Shown: positions 1 through 8,369, counted from the first letter of the stretch. The stretch is DNA of 64,000 nucleotides from Acinetobacter sp. TR3 (GCF_027105055.1 NZ_CP114264.1:1426001-1490000), one strand, 5' to 3'. A program made the numbers and translations. The notes: generated by a model from the sequence alone, not told the origin.

Positions 1-1
1 A

Positions 2-1921
2 ATAAAAGGGGGCTTTAATGTTCCTGAATATTTAGGCAGCTTAGCGACATTTACGTTAGGACAATTTGGAGGTCATGCAGGTAGAAATTTACTTATTGGG
101 GATATGTTGCCAATATTTGCATCGGAGCAGACTGAATCAATCTCCTTAAACGCAGAGCAAATACCGACATTTCAAACAAACTGGGAAATTGCGGTGATGT
201 ATGGCCCACATGGGGCACCTGACTTTTTCACCAAAAATGATATTTCTATGTTTTTTGAGCAGGAATGGGAAATCCATTTCAACTCAAGTCGTACAGGCGT
301 TCGCTTAATTGGACCTAAACCCGAATGGGCTCGTATTGATGGTGGAGAGGCAGGATTACATCCTTCGAATATCCATGATAATGCCTATGCAATCGGTGCA
401 ATTGATTTTACTGGGGATATGCCGATTATTTTAGGACCTGATGGCCCAAGTTTAGGCGGATTTGTGTGTCCTGCTGTGGTTATAAACTCTGAGTTATGGA
501 AGCTCGGACAGTTAAAAGCAGGAGATAAAGTAAAGTTTATCCCTGTGAGTTACACGCAAGCACAATGCTTAGAACAGCGTTATCAAGCTTCAATGGCGAA
601 TGAAACCACAGCAAAGCTCAATTATCAGCCACAAATTGAAGCAGAAGAAATTACATTAGCAAATGCAGTCTTGGCGACCTTAGAGCAAGCTGATGATAAA
701 CCTAATGTAACGTATCGACCTGCTGGGAATCATTATTTATTAGTTGAATACGGAGAACTGGTTTTAGACTTAAATCTGAGATTCCGTATTCATGCTTTGA
801 TGCAGTGGGTTCAACAACAAAATATAAAAGGCATTATTGATCTGACACCGGGCATTCGATCTTTACAAATTCACTTTGATTCAACAGTTTTAGATCAGCT
901 TGAATTATTGAAATTATTGCAGGCTGCCGAAAGTGAGTTACCTGACATAGAAAACATGCAAGTTGCATCGAGAACGGTATATTTGCCACTCGCTTGGGAA
1001 GATTCGCAAACTCAACTTGCCACTGAAAAATATACGCAACTGGTAAGACCTGATGCGCCGTGGTGTCCTGATAATATTGAGTTTATCCGCCGTATTAATG
1101 GTCTACAATCGAAGAAGGCAGTCAAAGATGTGGTTTATAACACATCATATCTTGTGATGGGGCTAGGTGATGTTTACCTTGGTGCGCCTGTAGCAACACC
1201 ATTAGATCCTAGACATCGTTTGGTGACGACAAAATATAATCCAGCACGTACATGGACACCTGAAAATGCAGTCGCGATCGGCGGTGCATATATGTGTGTG
1301 TACGGCATGGAAGGACCAGGTGGTTATCAGTTTGTTGGGCGAACGACACAGGTTTGGAGCCGTTATCGCCAAAATCCTAATTTTGAACAAAATAAACCGT
1401 GGCTATTACGATTCTTTGATCAGATTCGATTCTATGAAGTATCTGAACAAGAACTGTTAGAAATGCGTGAATCATTTAAAGCGGGTCGTTTACAGTTACG
1501 CATTGAAGAAGGTGTTTTGAACCTTAAAGAATACAATGCATTTCTCAAAGAGAATGAACAAAGTATTGGAGCGTTCAAACAAGTTCAGCAATCTAATTTT
1601 GAAGCTGAAAGACAAAGATGGCATGAAGCGGGTCTAGCTGAATATGTCTCGGATCAGATCGATATTTTGATTGATGATACTGAAATTAGTATTCCAGATG
1701 GTGGGATGCTCGTGGAATCACACATGCCGGGATCAGTTTGGAAAATTGAGTGTTCAGTGGGTGATATCATCGAGGAGGGCGAGACTCTTGCTGTGATTGA
1801 AGCTATGAAAATTGAGATTCCAATTATCGCACCTGCAAAAATGAAAGTAGATACCATTTTAATTGATAAAGCACAAACGGTAAAAACAGGACAAGCTTTG
1901 TTTACTCTTGCGCCAGCATAA
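2..1921 (+). CDS. Urea carboxylase-type biotin enzyme, C-terminal part (gene runs off the left edge)
   Basis: ATP- and biotin-dependent carboxylase of the urea amidolyase type; the family converts urea to allophanate, and close relatives carboxylate guanidine. The frame is open from base 2, so the biotin carboxylase domain and start lie outside the window. What remains is the end of the KipA/AHS2-like half ([10 protein letters not shown] at codons 4-13, then GQFGGHAGR), the KipI/AHS1-like half in the middle, and a C-terminal biotinyl domain with the EAMKIE motif (biotin-accepting Lys codon at 1808-1810). An internal ATG at 104 is not the real start. A terminator follows, so the downstream regulator is a separate unit. 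Urea and guanidine as substrate cannot be told apart by eye. Confidence 0.93.
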   Translation: MKGGFNVPEYLGSLATFTLGQFGGHAGRNLLIGDMLPIFASEQTESISLNAEQIPTFQTNWEIAVMYGPHGAPDFFTKNDISMFFEQEWEIHFNSSRTGVRLIGPKPEWARIDGGEAGLHPSNIHDNAYAIGAIDFTGDMPIILGPDGPSLGGFVCPAVVINSELWKLGQLKAGDKVKFIPVSYTQAQCLEQRYQASMANETTAKLNYQPQIEAEEITLANAVLATLEQADDKPNVTYRPAGNHYLLVEYGELVLDLNLRFRIHALMQWVQQQNIKGIIDLTPGIRSLQIHFDSTVLDQLELLKLLQAAESELPDIENMQVASRTVYLPLAWEDSQTQLATEKYTQLVRPDAPWCPDNIEFIRRINGLQSKKAVKDVVYNTSYLVMGLGDVYLGAPVATPLDPRHRLVTTKYNPARTWTPENAVAIGGAYMCVYGMEGPGGYQFVGRTTQVWSRYRQNPNFEQNKPWLLRFFDQIRFYEVSEQELLEMRESFKAGRLQLRIEEGVLNLKEYNAFLKENEQSIGAFKQVQQSNFEAERQRWHEAGLAEYVSDQIDILIDDTEISIPDGGMLVESHMPGSVWKIECSVGDIIEEGETLAVIEAMKIEIPIIAPAKMKVDTILIDKAQTVKTGQALFTLAPA

Positions 1922-1942
1922 AATCAAAAAAGTATGATGCAG

Positions 1943-1976
1943 AAAAAGCCCTATGATGAAACTTAGGGCTTTTTTT
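1943..1976 (+). terminator. Rho-independent terminator after the carboxylase gene
   Basis: An inverted repeat AAAAAGCCCTA / TAGGGCTTTTT with a 10-base loop is followed by a T run, 22 bases after the carboxylase stop codon. Confidence 0.85.
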
Positions 1977-2050
1977 ATGTGCATTTTTTCATCTTTTTTA
2001 AATGATTTACCCATCAAAAACAGCGGAAAAACTGGCATGGATACTGCATT

Positions 2051-2080
2051 TAATATTACGAATCTTTAATTTAGTATTAC
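2051..2080 (+). promoter_or_regulatory. Direct-repeat operator, copy A
   Basis: TAATATTAC (2051-2059) and TAGTATTAC (2072-2080) are separated by 12 bp, so the units recur every 21 bp, two turns of the helix. The second unit ends 10 bp before the ATG at 2091. The same element with the same spacing lies in front of the permease gene at 7968-7997. It is inferred to be the binding site of the NikR-like regulator encoded just downstream; the sequence shows only the repeat and its placement. Confidence 0.6.
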
Positions 2081-2090
2081 TGGAGCGGTC

Positions 2091-2207
2091 ATGAAAATCA
2101 AAAAAATTCTAGTTCAGTATTTTCACATTGCGACAAAAGTGTTGATTGAGTTGCTTTCTGTGAGAGCAGGTTTGTATGTAAAGCAAAATCAAATTCCTAA
2201 AAAATAG
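2091..2207 (+). CDS. 38-residue basic leader peptide ORF upstream of the NikR-like gene
   Basis: The ATG at 2091 has a GGAG ribosome site 6 bases upstream, and 38 codons run to TAG at 2205-2207. The peptide (starts MKIKKILVQY, ends NQIPKK) has eight lysines and one arginine around a short hydrophobic middle. The next gene starts 4 bases after its stop and has no ribosome site of its own, so the two could be translationally coupled. It sits directly behind the repeated operator. I do not recognise the family; it could be a real small protein or a translated leader. Confidence 0.5.
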   Translation: MKIKKILVQYFHIATKVLIELLSVRAGLYVKQNQIPKK

Positions 2208-2211
2208 TAGC

Positions 2212-2655
2212 ATGAGTATGAATGCAAAACCTAAGCTAACCCGTATTAGCATTACAGTCCCTGAAAAAACGGTTGAAGCTTTAGATCAAAAAATTGTTGA
2301 GGAACATTATGAAAGTCGTTCTCAAGCGATTGTTGACATGATCAATAAGCACCTGATCCATCAATACACCACCGAAAATTCAGTGATGGTGGGCACATTG
2401 ACGCTGCTGTATCAACGTAGCTCAAGCAACATTCGTGTTCAGTTGAGTGATTTGCAACATCAGTTTTTAGAACAAGTGATCAGCTCTTTAAGTATTCAAC
2501 TCGATCAGCAAAAGATTCTTGAAGTCATGCTTTTACAAGGGAGAAGTAATGATCTCAAACAAATAAGCCAGCAGTTCATTGCACTCAAAGGTGTGATCAA
2601 AGGACATTTAGAACTCATGGATGCTGTCATGCCACCTTTACAGCAAAATGAGTAG
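2212..2655 (+). CDS. NikR-like ribbon-helix-helix regulator with degenerate metal site
   Basis: 147 residues. Residues 9-47 form a ribbon-helix-helix DNA-binding fold (TRISITVPEK, then SRSQAIVDMI) and residues 58-140 match the ACT-like domain of NikR. Aligning by eye to E. coli NikR (ligands His76, His87, His89, Cys95), only the first His is kept (His83 here); the others are Ser94, Gln96 and Ile102. Nickel sensing is therefore unlikely, although the tetramer fold seems retained. It lies between a carboxylase gene and a substrate-binding protein gene, behind a leader ORF and a direct-repeat operator, so it is probably the local regulator. Translation may start at 2212 or at the ATG at 2218. 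Confidence 0.85.
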   Translation: MSMNAKPKLTRISITVPEKTVEALDQKIVEEHYESRSQAIVDMINKHLIHQYTTENSVMVGTLTLLYQRSSSNIRVQLSDLQHQFLEQVISSLSIQLDQQKILEVMLLQGRSNDLKQISQQFIALKGVIKGHLELMDAVMPPLQQNE

Positions 2656-2752
2656 AAAACTCAATTGGCTACAAGCCAGATGAGTTGATTTGTACACAGA
2701 TTTATCAATGGAAATTTAAAACTTTTCTGAACGTCAAATAGGGGGTTATACA

Positions 2753-3784
2753 ATGAAGCGTACAATATCTTCTTTATCAGTTTCAATTCTTTTAGCAATG
2801 TCTGTGGTGGGATGTGACAATTCTGCCAAGGTACCAACGACAGATAAATCAACTGAAACAAAAAGTTCAAATACAGCCACACCGATTACGATTGGGTATA
2901 GTGATTGGCCGGGTTTTGTGGCATGGCAAGTCGCGATTGAAAAAGGTTGGTTAAAAGATGCAGGCTTAAATGTAGAGTTTAAATGGTTTGATTATTCGGC
3001 TTCGCTTTCCGCTTTTGCTGCAAATCAACTCGATGCCGTGTTAGTCACCAATGGTGATAATCTTGTCAATGCATCAGGTGGTACCAAAGGCATGATCATT
3101 ATGGTGACGGATTATTCTGCGGGTAATGATGTGATTATTGCTAAAGAGGGCATTAATAGCATCAATGATTTAAAAGGAAAATCGGTTGCTACTGAAAAGG
3201 GTTTGGTTGATCATTTATTATTGGCAACAGCTTTAAATGATGCAAAAATTCCATCAACTGATGTGAAATTAGTAAATTCAGTGACCAATGAGTTACCTCA
3301 AGTTTTTGCGAGTAAAGATATAGCAGCAATTGCAGTTTGGCAGCCAGTGGCCAATCAAGCACTTAAAGCTGTCGCAGGTTCAAAAATTATTTATACCTCA
3401 AAAGATAAACCTGGTTTGATTTATGACACTTTAGCGGTCAATACCAGTCACTTGTCTATGCATAAAGATGAATGGACGAAACTCATTCAAGTTTGGGATA
3501 AAACCGTAAAATATATTCAAGACCCTGCTACACATGATGCTGCTGTAAAAATCATGGCAAATCGCGTTGGTGTTGATCCAAAACAATATGAGCAATTTAT
3601 TGATGGTACTCATTTATTAGATGTTGCTGCCAATAAAAAGGTGTTTGTAAAAGGTGATGGTTTTGATTCAATTTATGGATCAACTTATTATGTCAATAAA
3701 TTTAACGTCAGTAATGGTATTTATAAAAGCGAAGTGGATGTTGATGGTTTGATCTATCCTGCGCTGCTCAATGAACTGAAATAA
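2753..3784 (+). CDS. ABC transporter substrate-binding lipoprotein, urea carboxylase-associated (NitT/TauT type)
   Basis: Periplasmic solute receptor. It has a lipoprotein signal peptide with lipobox VVGC (Cys21), then a Ser/Thr-rich linker and an NMT1/SsuA-like fold beginning ITIGYSDWPGFVAW. The SDWPG..AW..A opening matches receptors usually encoded next to urea carboxylase. A GGGGG ribosome site lies 8 bases before the ATG. It follows the NikR-like gene by 97 bp and may share its promoter. Its likely permease and ATPase are encoded on the other strand at 6142-7952, an unusual separation. The ligand is unknown; urea, guanidine or a related amide is inferred only from the neighbours. Confidence 0.9.
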   Translation: MKRTISSLSVSILLAMSVVGCDNSAKVPTTDKSTETKSSNTATPITIGYSDWPGFVAWQVAIEKGWLKDAGLNVEFKWFDYSASLSAFAANQLDAVLVTNGDNLVNASGGTKGMIIMVTDYSAGNDVIIAKEGINSINDLKGKSVATEKGLVDHLLLATALNDAKIPSTDVKLVNSVTNELPQVFASKDIAAIAVWQPVANQALKAVAGSKIIYTSKDKPGLIYDTLAVNTSHLSMHKDEWTKLIQVWDKTVKYIQDPATHDAAVKIMANRVGVDPKQYEQFIDGTHLLDVAANKKVFVKGDGFDSIYGSTYYVNKFNVSNGIYKSEVDVDGLIYPALLNELK

Positions 3785-3800
3785 TAGATTTCGAAAATGC

Positions 3801-3830
3801 AAAAACCGTTCAAAAATGAACGGTTTTTTT
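3801..3830. terminator. Bidirectional terminator between the binding-protein gene and abeS
   Basis: AAAAACCGTTCA / TGAACGGTTTTTTT with a 4-base loop. It has T runs on both strands and lies between two converging genes. Confidence 0.88.
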
Positions 3831-3836
3831 AAGGTG

Positions 3837-4166
3837 TTAAATATGGGTGCTGTTGGAGAAAACGTTGATTACAATAATTCCAGCCAGCATCAGCCCAAGC
3901 CTAATGATTGCGGCTAAATCCAAATGTTGTTTAAAGAAAATCCAACCAATCGTTGAAATTAGCACAATACCTGCACCAGACCAAATCGCATAAGCGATAC
4001 CAACAGGTATAGTTTTAAGTGTAAGTGATAAGAAAAATAAGGCGACTGCATAACCTAATATCGTAATTATAGAAGGCATCAACACGCTAAAACCTTGTGA
4101 AGCTTTCAAAGCTGAAGTCGCAATTACTTCAGCAATAATTGCAATGGCCAAAAAGAGATAGGACAT
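3837..4166 (-). CDS. abeS: SMR-family multidrug efflux pump AbeS
   Basis: 109-residue inner-membrane protein with four predicted helices, a proton-coupled exporter of the EmrE/QacE kind. The essential membrane glutamate is Glu13 (AEVIATSALK), followed by GIAYAIWSGAG and the GWIFFKQHLD loop, very like AbeS of A. baumannii. The reading frame extends upstream to 4238, but the ATG at 4166 gives the family N-terminus MSYLFLAI and has an AGG ribosome site. It is the last gene of the permease-ATPase-oxygenase operon, 17 bp behind the unknown gene, which hints that its natural substrate is linked to that pathway. Confidence 0.93.
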   Translation of the reverse strand: MSYLFLAIAIIAEVIATSALKASQGFSVLMPSIITILGYAVALFFLSLTLKTIPVGIAYAIWSGAGIVLISTIGWIFFKQHLDLAAIIRLGLMLAGIIVINVFSNSTHI

Positions 4167-4183
4167 AGATCGCCTATTTAAAG

Positions 4184-5059
4184 TTAGAGAACATGAATTG
4201 AAGTTTTCAACAAATGATCCTTCTCCTGATCGAACCATTGTTTTGACTCAGAAGTAGTTGAACTTGAGTGACTAAATTCAAAATGTGGTTGATAGACATC
4301 AATAGTGAAATAAAGTTGATATTCCTCACCATCAATCACTTTGAGCTGTGAAATGGTATTGCTATCCATTATTTCAAAATGATCCAATGCAATGAGCTGA
4401 TCAATTTTGTCTGTCTGAGTACTAAAATGAATAGTTGCATTAGTTAAGGCAATTGAGACTTCATAGTTTTCAATGGAGCTGTTTGTATCCTGCAAATCAT
4501 AGAGCGAAGCTACATTTCCAATCTGCTGCTGATGGTGTGGCAGACGAGATTGCGCATAGGCAATATGTTGATCTGTAATAATTAAACCACCATCCATCGT
4601 GATTATTTCTTGGCTTGCTAAATGTTGCATTTGAAATAATCTGAGTCCGAGAAATAAACCTTTTTTAGCTTGTTGACGCCAATCTTCGACATAAGCATTC
4701 GAGGGCGAAAATTCTAAAATGCTATTTCCAATCTGATAAAGTTTTGCGGGCTCTGGCCACTGCACATGATTTTGATAATTGTGTTTGATATGCCATGACA
4801 AAAGTTCAGTTTTCGCATCCCATATGGTGTCGCCAATCCATCCTTGACGTTGATATATAGAAGTATTGTTGCCATCAACCAGCCTTGAATCGATGCTAAA
4901 AGACTTGGACTGAAACCAATAAACAATGGTCTTTTCATCCGTCATCCCATTGAAAAAAGTAATACTTTTTCGTCTAAAACTTCCCATTAAGTATTGAGGT
5001 AATTCTATATCGCTTAAAGTAGTGGTTTGTAATTGTTCTAAAAGTTGCTCTAGATTCAT
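4184..5059 (-). CDS. Conserved protein of unknown function (291 aa)
   Basis: I do not recognise a named family. The protein is soluble, without signal peptide or membrane segment, and looks mostly beta-stranded (many alternating hydrophobic residues, a YW.QS.SF motif near residue 47 and a second half ending in several strands). Its ATG overlaps the stop of the oxygenase gene by four bases (ATGA), and abeS follows after 17 bp, so it is part of the ABC-transporter/oxygenase operon. A binding or accessory role in that pathway is the most that can be inferred. Confidence 0.85.
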   Translation of the reverse strand: MNLEQLLEQLQTTTLSDIELPQYLMGSFRRKSITFFNGMTDEKTIVYWFQSKSFSIDSRLVDGNNTSIYQRQGWIGDTIWDAKTELLSWHIKHNYQNHVQWPEPAKLYQIGNSILEFSPSNAYVEDWRQQAKKGLFLGLRLFQMQHLASQEIITMDGGLIITDQHIAYAQSRLPHHQQQIGNVASLYDLQDTNSSIENYEVSIALTNATIHFSTQTDKIDQLIALDHFEIMDSNTISQLKVIDGEEYQLYFTIDVYQPHFEFSHSSSTTSESKQWFDQEKDHLLKTSIHVL

Positions 5060-6069
5060 TGTGTTTCTCCTTTTTCTTGCATACCGAAGGAGTAGAGTGG
5101 ACGAGCATTTTCTAAAACAAGTTCACCTGTTTCGATTCTTTTTTTCAGATACATGAATGTTTGAGCAGTTTGATTAAACAAATGTTCACCACCTTTCATG
5201 GCGGAGTACTGAGGTGCTTCATTCTCTATGACTGGTTGAATGATGTAGTCGTAATCACATGAGAAGAATAAAGGAAAAGAATAACGTTCTTGTTGAACTC
5301 GTTTAACCCGATGTTTTGTTGCTAAATAACGGCCATTCGACAAAATTTCCATCATGTCACCGATATTCATCACCATGGTATTTTCTATCAGTGGAATATC
5401 AATCCATTTTCCTTGTTTATTGAGGACTTGCAGTCCTTCAGTAGTCGGAAAGAGCAGGGTGAAGCATTCATAATCTGTGTGTGCACCTATTCCAAATTGA
5501 TCTTCTGCTGCTGGATTGTAGGGATAATGAATCAGTCTTAATTGGCTTGGCGCATGTTGTGTATGTTGTTCAAAAAAGTCTTCATCTCGCTCTAAGGCTA
5601 AAGCGAAAGCCTTAAATAACTGCTGACCTATTGTTCGAATATGCTGATAATAATTTAAAACTATAGCTTTAAACTGAGGGTGGTCAGGCCATAAAGTAGG
5701 ACCTAATAATGGTCTTCTATCTGATGGATCTGAATAATCATAATTCACATCATAGGATTCTTTTAAATCGTAAACATTTGCCTTGAATTGTTCTTCACCG
5801 ATAGGAACATAGCCACTATGATTCTTAGAAAGACCAATATAATGGCGCATTTTGGTTTCTTCATCTTGAGCAAAATAACTTTGTGCGATCTGTTTCAATT
5901 GATGGAATAATTCAGGTTGAAATTGATCTCCTCGAATATATAAGAAACCAATATCTTTACAGGCTTGATCAAGTGCTGTGACAACTTTGATTCGATCTTG
6001 TAAGCGATCACTTGCAAGCAGTGAAATATCAATCAGTGGCAGCGCATAAGCATCATGAGATTGACTCAT
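5056..6069 (-). CDS. 2-oxoglutarate/Fe(II)-dependent oxygenase, isopenicillin N synthase family
   Basis: Non-haem iron oxygenase, cytosolic. With the start used here the iron triad is His197-x-Asp199 (GAHTDYE) and His253 (TKHRV), and Arg262-x-Ser264 is the 2-oxoglutarate-binding pair. The N-terminus (LPLIDISLL) is typical of the family. The frame opens with TTG at 6126, but the ATG at 6069 with GGTGA five bases upstream gives the usual length (337 aa). It lies in an operon with an ABC importer and close to a urea/guanidine carboxylase. Related oxygenases hydroxylate arginine or homoarginine and release guanidine, so a role in making the carboxylase substrate is possible but unproven. Confidence 0.88.
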   Translation of the reverse strand: MSQSHDAYALPLIDISLLASDRLQDRIKVVTALDQACKDIGFLYIRGDQFQPELFHQLKQIAQSYFAQDEETKMRHYIGLSKNHSGYVPIGEEQFKANVYDLKESYDVNYDYSDPSDRRPLLGPTLWPDHPQFKAIVLNYYQHIRTIGQQLFKAFALALERDEDFFEQHTQHAPSQLRLIHYPYNPAAEDQFGIGAHTDYECFTLLFPTTEGLQVLNKQGKWIDIPLIENTMVMNIGDMMEILSNGRYLATKHRVKRVQQERYSFPLFFSCDYDYIIQPVIENEAPQYSAMKGGEHLFNQTAQTFMYLKKRIETGELVLENARPLYSFGMQEKGETQ

Positions 6070-6141
6070 AAGGTTCACCATAGGCTGGTCGTCCAACAAT
6101 AAATGAAGCAAGTTGGGTCGTCCCAATTGCTATTTTTATTT

Positions 6142-7014
6142 CTATGTACTGATTTTGGTCATACGAGGAATTTTTGGCAGATCCTCTAAAGCAGGATCAA
6201 TGTCTTCTTCTTGCGCATGGACGAGTTGATCTACTTGCTGACGTAATTGTTTAAATTCAGGGGAGTGAATTAAATCTAATGATCGTGGGCGTGGTAAATT
6301 CACTTCAATAATTTCTTTGATTTCACCTGGATTTGCTTTTAAAGCCACAATACGATCTGCCAATAAAATAGCTTCATCCATATCGTGTGTGACAAACATA
6401 ATCGTGATGTCGATGTTTTGCCATAAATCCATCAGATGTGTTTGCATTTTTTGTCTGGTATAAGGGTCTAAAGCACCGAAGGGCTCATCCATTAATAAAA
6501 TTTTCGGTTCATTGACCAAAGCTCTGGCAATTGCCACACGTTGCTTCATACCCCCAGATAGCTCATGCGGAAACTGATTTTCGTATTTTTCTAAACCAAT
6601 AATATTGATCCATTCACGCGCCATTTCCTCAGAACGAGTCGGACTCACGCCTTTCATTAAAGGACCAAACATCACATTTTCTTTGACGGTTTTCCATGGG
6701 AAAAGGGTATAACCTTGGAACACCATGCCGCGTTCTGAACTCGGTCCTTGAATTTTTTGACCTTCAACCAGTACTTCACCACTGTGAAAATCATCCAAAC
6801 CCGCTACGACACGACTTAAAGTTGATTTACCGCAACCTGACGGCCCGATGACACAAATAAATTCACGTTTGTGAATGCTTAAATTAATGTTATTTAAAAC
6901 TACACGTTCAGTTTTTCCATGCTTAAAAATTTGGCTTAAATTTCTGGTTTCAAGCATGACAGGTCGAGCATATATAGTGTCGAAGTAGCTTTTTGAATCA
7001 AAAATTTCATCCAT
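6142..7014 (-). CDS. ABC transporter ATP-binding protein, NitT/TauT type
   Basis: ATPase subunit of an importer. Walker A GPSGCGKST, signature LSGGMKQRVAIARA, Walker B ILLMDEPFGALD and switch His in FVTHDMDEA are all present. An in-frame GTG lies at 7035, but the ATG at 7014 has a strong AAAAAAGGAG ribosome site seven bases away and starts 2 bp after the permease stop, so it is preferred (290 aa). About 60 residues follow the switch-His motif and form a basic, Pro-rich tail. It works with the permease encoded upstream and probably with the lipoprotein receptor at 2753. Confidence 0.93.
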   Translation of the reverse strand: MDEIFDSKSYFDTIYARPVMLETRNLSQIFKHGKTERVVLNNINLSIHKREFICVIGPSGCGKSTLSRVVAGLDDFHSGEVLVEGQKIQGPSSERGMVFQGYTLFPWKTVKENVMFGPLMKGVSPTRSEEMAREWINIIGLEKYENQFPHELSGGMKQRVAIARALVNEPKILLMDEPFGALDPYTRQKMQTHLMDLWQNIDITIMFVTHDMDEAILLADRIVALKANPGEIKEIIEVNLPRPRSLDLIHSPEFKQLRQQVDQLVHAQEEDIDPALEDLPKIPRMTKIST

Positions 7015-7016
7015 AT

Positions 7017-7952
7017 TCATACTCCTTTTTTCCACTTAAATAGACGTGTGCCGAGTTTCATTAAAATCAAATCACAAATGATGCCAATCACCCCAATGAT
7101 GAGAATTGCTGCATAGACGTTATCAAAGTTTTGATAGCGAGCTTGTTGAGTGATAAACCATGTGATTCCTGAAGTTGCACCAATTAATTCCGATACAATT
7201 AAATAAGTCCAAGCCCACCCAAGTAGAACACGCTGATCTCGATATATATCAGGAAGTGCTGCGGGGATAACCACATGGAATAAGCTTTTAACCTTATTGG
7301 TACCCAATGTATAACCGGCTTCTATGAGACCTCGATCCACCATTCGCGTTGTATTTGCGATAATTAAGATTTGTTGGAACAACGTACCAATTACGATAAT
7401 GGCAATTTTAGGTGCATCATTGATACCTAATATAGCAACGGCCAATGCACCAAAGGCAGGTGCGGGTAAATAACGGAAGAACTCGACAAAAGGCTCTGTT
7501 AACCTTGAGATAGTCTTTGAAAAACCACATAAAATTCCAAGCGGTACACCCAGCAAAGACGATATAAAGAAAGCCGTAAATACAATTTTAATACTATGCC
7601 ACAGGCTTTGATGTAACCACGGAGAGTCGGCCTGCTGTGGTGGTGTCGTGAATGAAGTAAACAGTGCTTTTGCGACTTCATGTGGTGCAGGTAAATAGAT
7701 CGGATTGACTAAGATGCCTGTAGGAGGACTTTTCCCTTGATCAACGATATTTTGCGCTTCAGCATAATAAGCATCTTTTGCTAAGCGAGTTCCCACTTGT
7801 AAATAGGACACATCACCTGAATTTGTAATTTGTACTTGAGGATGCCAAATAAAAGGTAAATAACTGACACAGCTCCAAATCAGTAAAGGAATTAAAAAAG
7901 ATCCTAAACTTAAGAAAAGCGTGTTCTTACTTGAAGCGGATGAATGGTGCAT
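7017..7952 (-). CDS. ABC transporter permease, NitT/TauT type, with periplasmic insertion
   Basis: Inner-membrane subunit of the importer, 311 aa. Helix 1 (residues about 15-33) is followed by roughly 75 mostly polar residues before helix 2, a long periplasmic insertion. The coupling region EAGYTLGTNK and the later helices match the BPD_transp_1 family. The ATG at 7952 has AGGTG seven bases upstream; the in-frame TTG two codons earlier is less likely. It is the first gene of the operon running to abeS. A 21-bp-spaced direct repeat stands between its start and yfhL, so it probably has its own controlled promoter. Confidence 0.92.
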   Translation of the reverse strand: MHHSSASSKNTLFLSLGSFLIPLLIWSCVSYLPFIWHPQVQITNSGDVSYLQVGTRLAKDAYYAEAQNIVDQGKSPPTGILVNPIYLPAPHEVAKALFTSFTTPPQQADSPWLHQSLWHSIKIVFTAFFISSLLGVPLGILCGFSKTISRLTEPFVEFFRYLPAPAFGALAVAILGINDAPKIAIIVIGTLFQQILIIANTTRMVDRGLIEAGYTLGTNKVKSLFHVVIPAALPDIYRDQRVLLGWAWTYLIVSELIGATSGITWFITQQARYQNFDNVYAAILIIGVIGIICDLILMKLGTRLFKWKKGV

Positions 7953-7967
7953 AGGCAAACACCTGTA

Positions 7968-7997
7968 GTAATACTATTTGTTAAAAACGTAATACTA
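7968..7997 (-). promoter_or_regulatory. Direct-repeat operator, copy B
   Basis: On the minus strand TAGTATTAC occurs at 7997-7989 and again at 7976-7968, with 12 bp between. The spacing is the same as in copy A at 2051-2080, and both copies have G after the first unit and T after the second. The nearer unit ends 15 bp before the permease ATG, next to its AGGTG ribosome site. Confidence 0.6.
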
Positions 7998-8112
7998 ATT
8001 AGCAATTTTAATGCCAGTGTTTTGCCTATGTCCGTAAATATTGCTTTCTTTTTAGAGATGATAATCGATGATTGATATGCGATTGAGTGATTCACTTATA
8101 TTGTGTAAGCCT

Positions 8113-8367
8113 CTAATGACCTAATAAATTTAAGCTATTAAATTTAATTTGCAGTTGATCCTTGCTCTCTATATGTAAAGGATCAGGTTTAATACAATCA
8201 ATAGGGCAAACTGCAATACATGTGGGTGCTTCGTAGAAACCGACACATTCAGTGCAACGTTGTGGGTCAATTTCGTAGATTTTTGCACCTTCATAAATCG
8301 CTTGATTAGGACATTCTGGCAAGCACATATCACAGTTGATACATGCTGTGGTAATGAATAGCGCCAT
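8113..8367 (-). CDS. yfhL: YfhL-type 4Fe-4S ferredoxin
   Basis: 84-residue ferredoxin with two cluster motifs: CINCDMCLPEC near the N-terminus, and CTECVGFYEAPTC followed by CPIDC, the spaced-cysteine pattern of YfhL. It is close to E. coli YfhL along its length. The gene starts 2 bp after the stop of trhP, so the two form an operon. YfhL has been linked with the TrhP route to 5-hydroxyuridine in tRNA, which fits this pairing. It probably acts as an electron or cluster donor in the cytosol. Confidence 0.93.
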   Translation of the reverse strand: MALFITTACINCDMCLPECPNQAIYEGAKIYEIDPQRCTECVGFYEAPTCIAVCPIDCIKPDPLHIESKDQLQIKFNSLNLLGH

Positions 8368-8369
8368 AT

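Noticed and set aside
5056..6126. Longer oxygenase starting at TTG 6126
   Set aside because: No ribosome site, and the extra residues do not resemble the family N-terminus; ATG 6069 with GGTGA fits better.
2656..8112. Guanidine riboswitch (ykkC type) near abeS or the transporter genes
   Set aside because: No recognisable conserved ykkC motif or paired ACGR-loop hairpins were seen upstream of abeS, the permease or the binding-protein gene.
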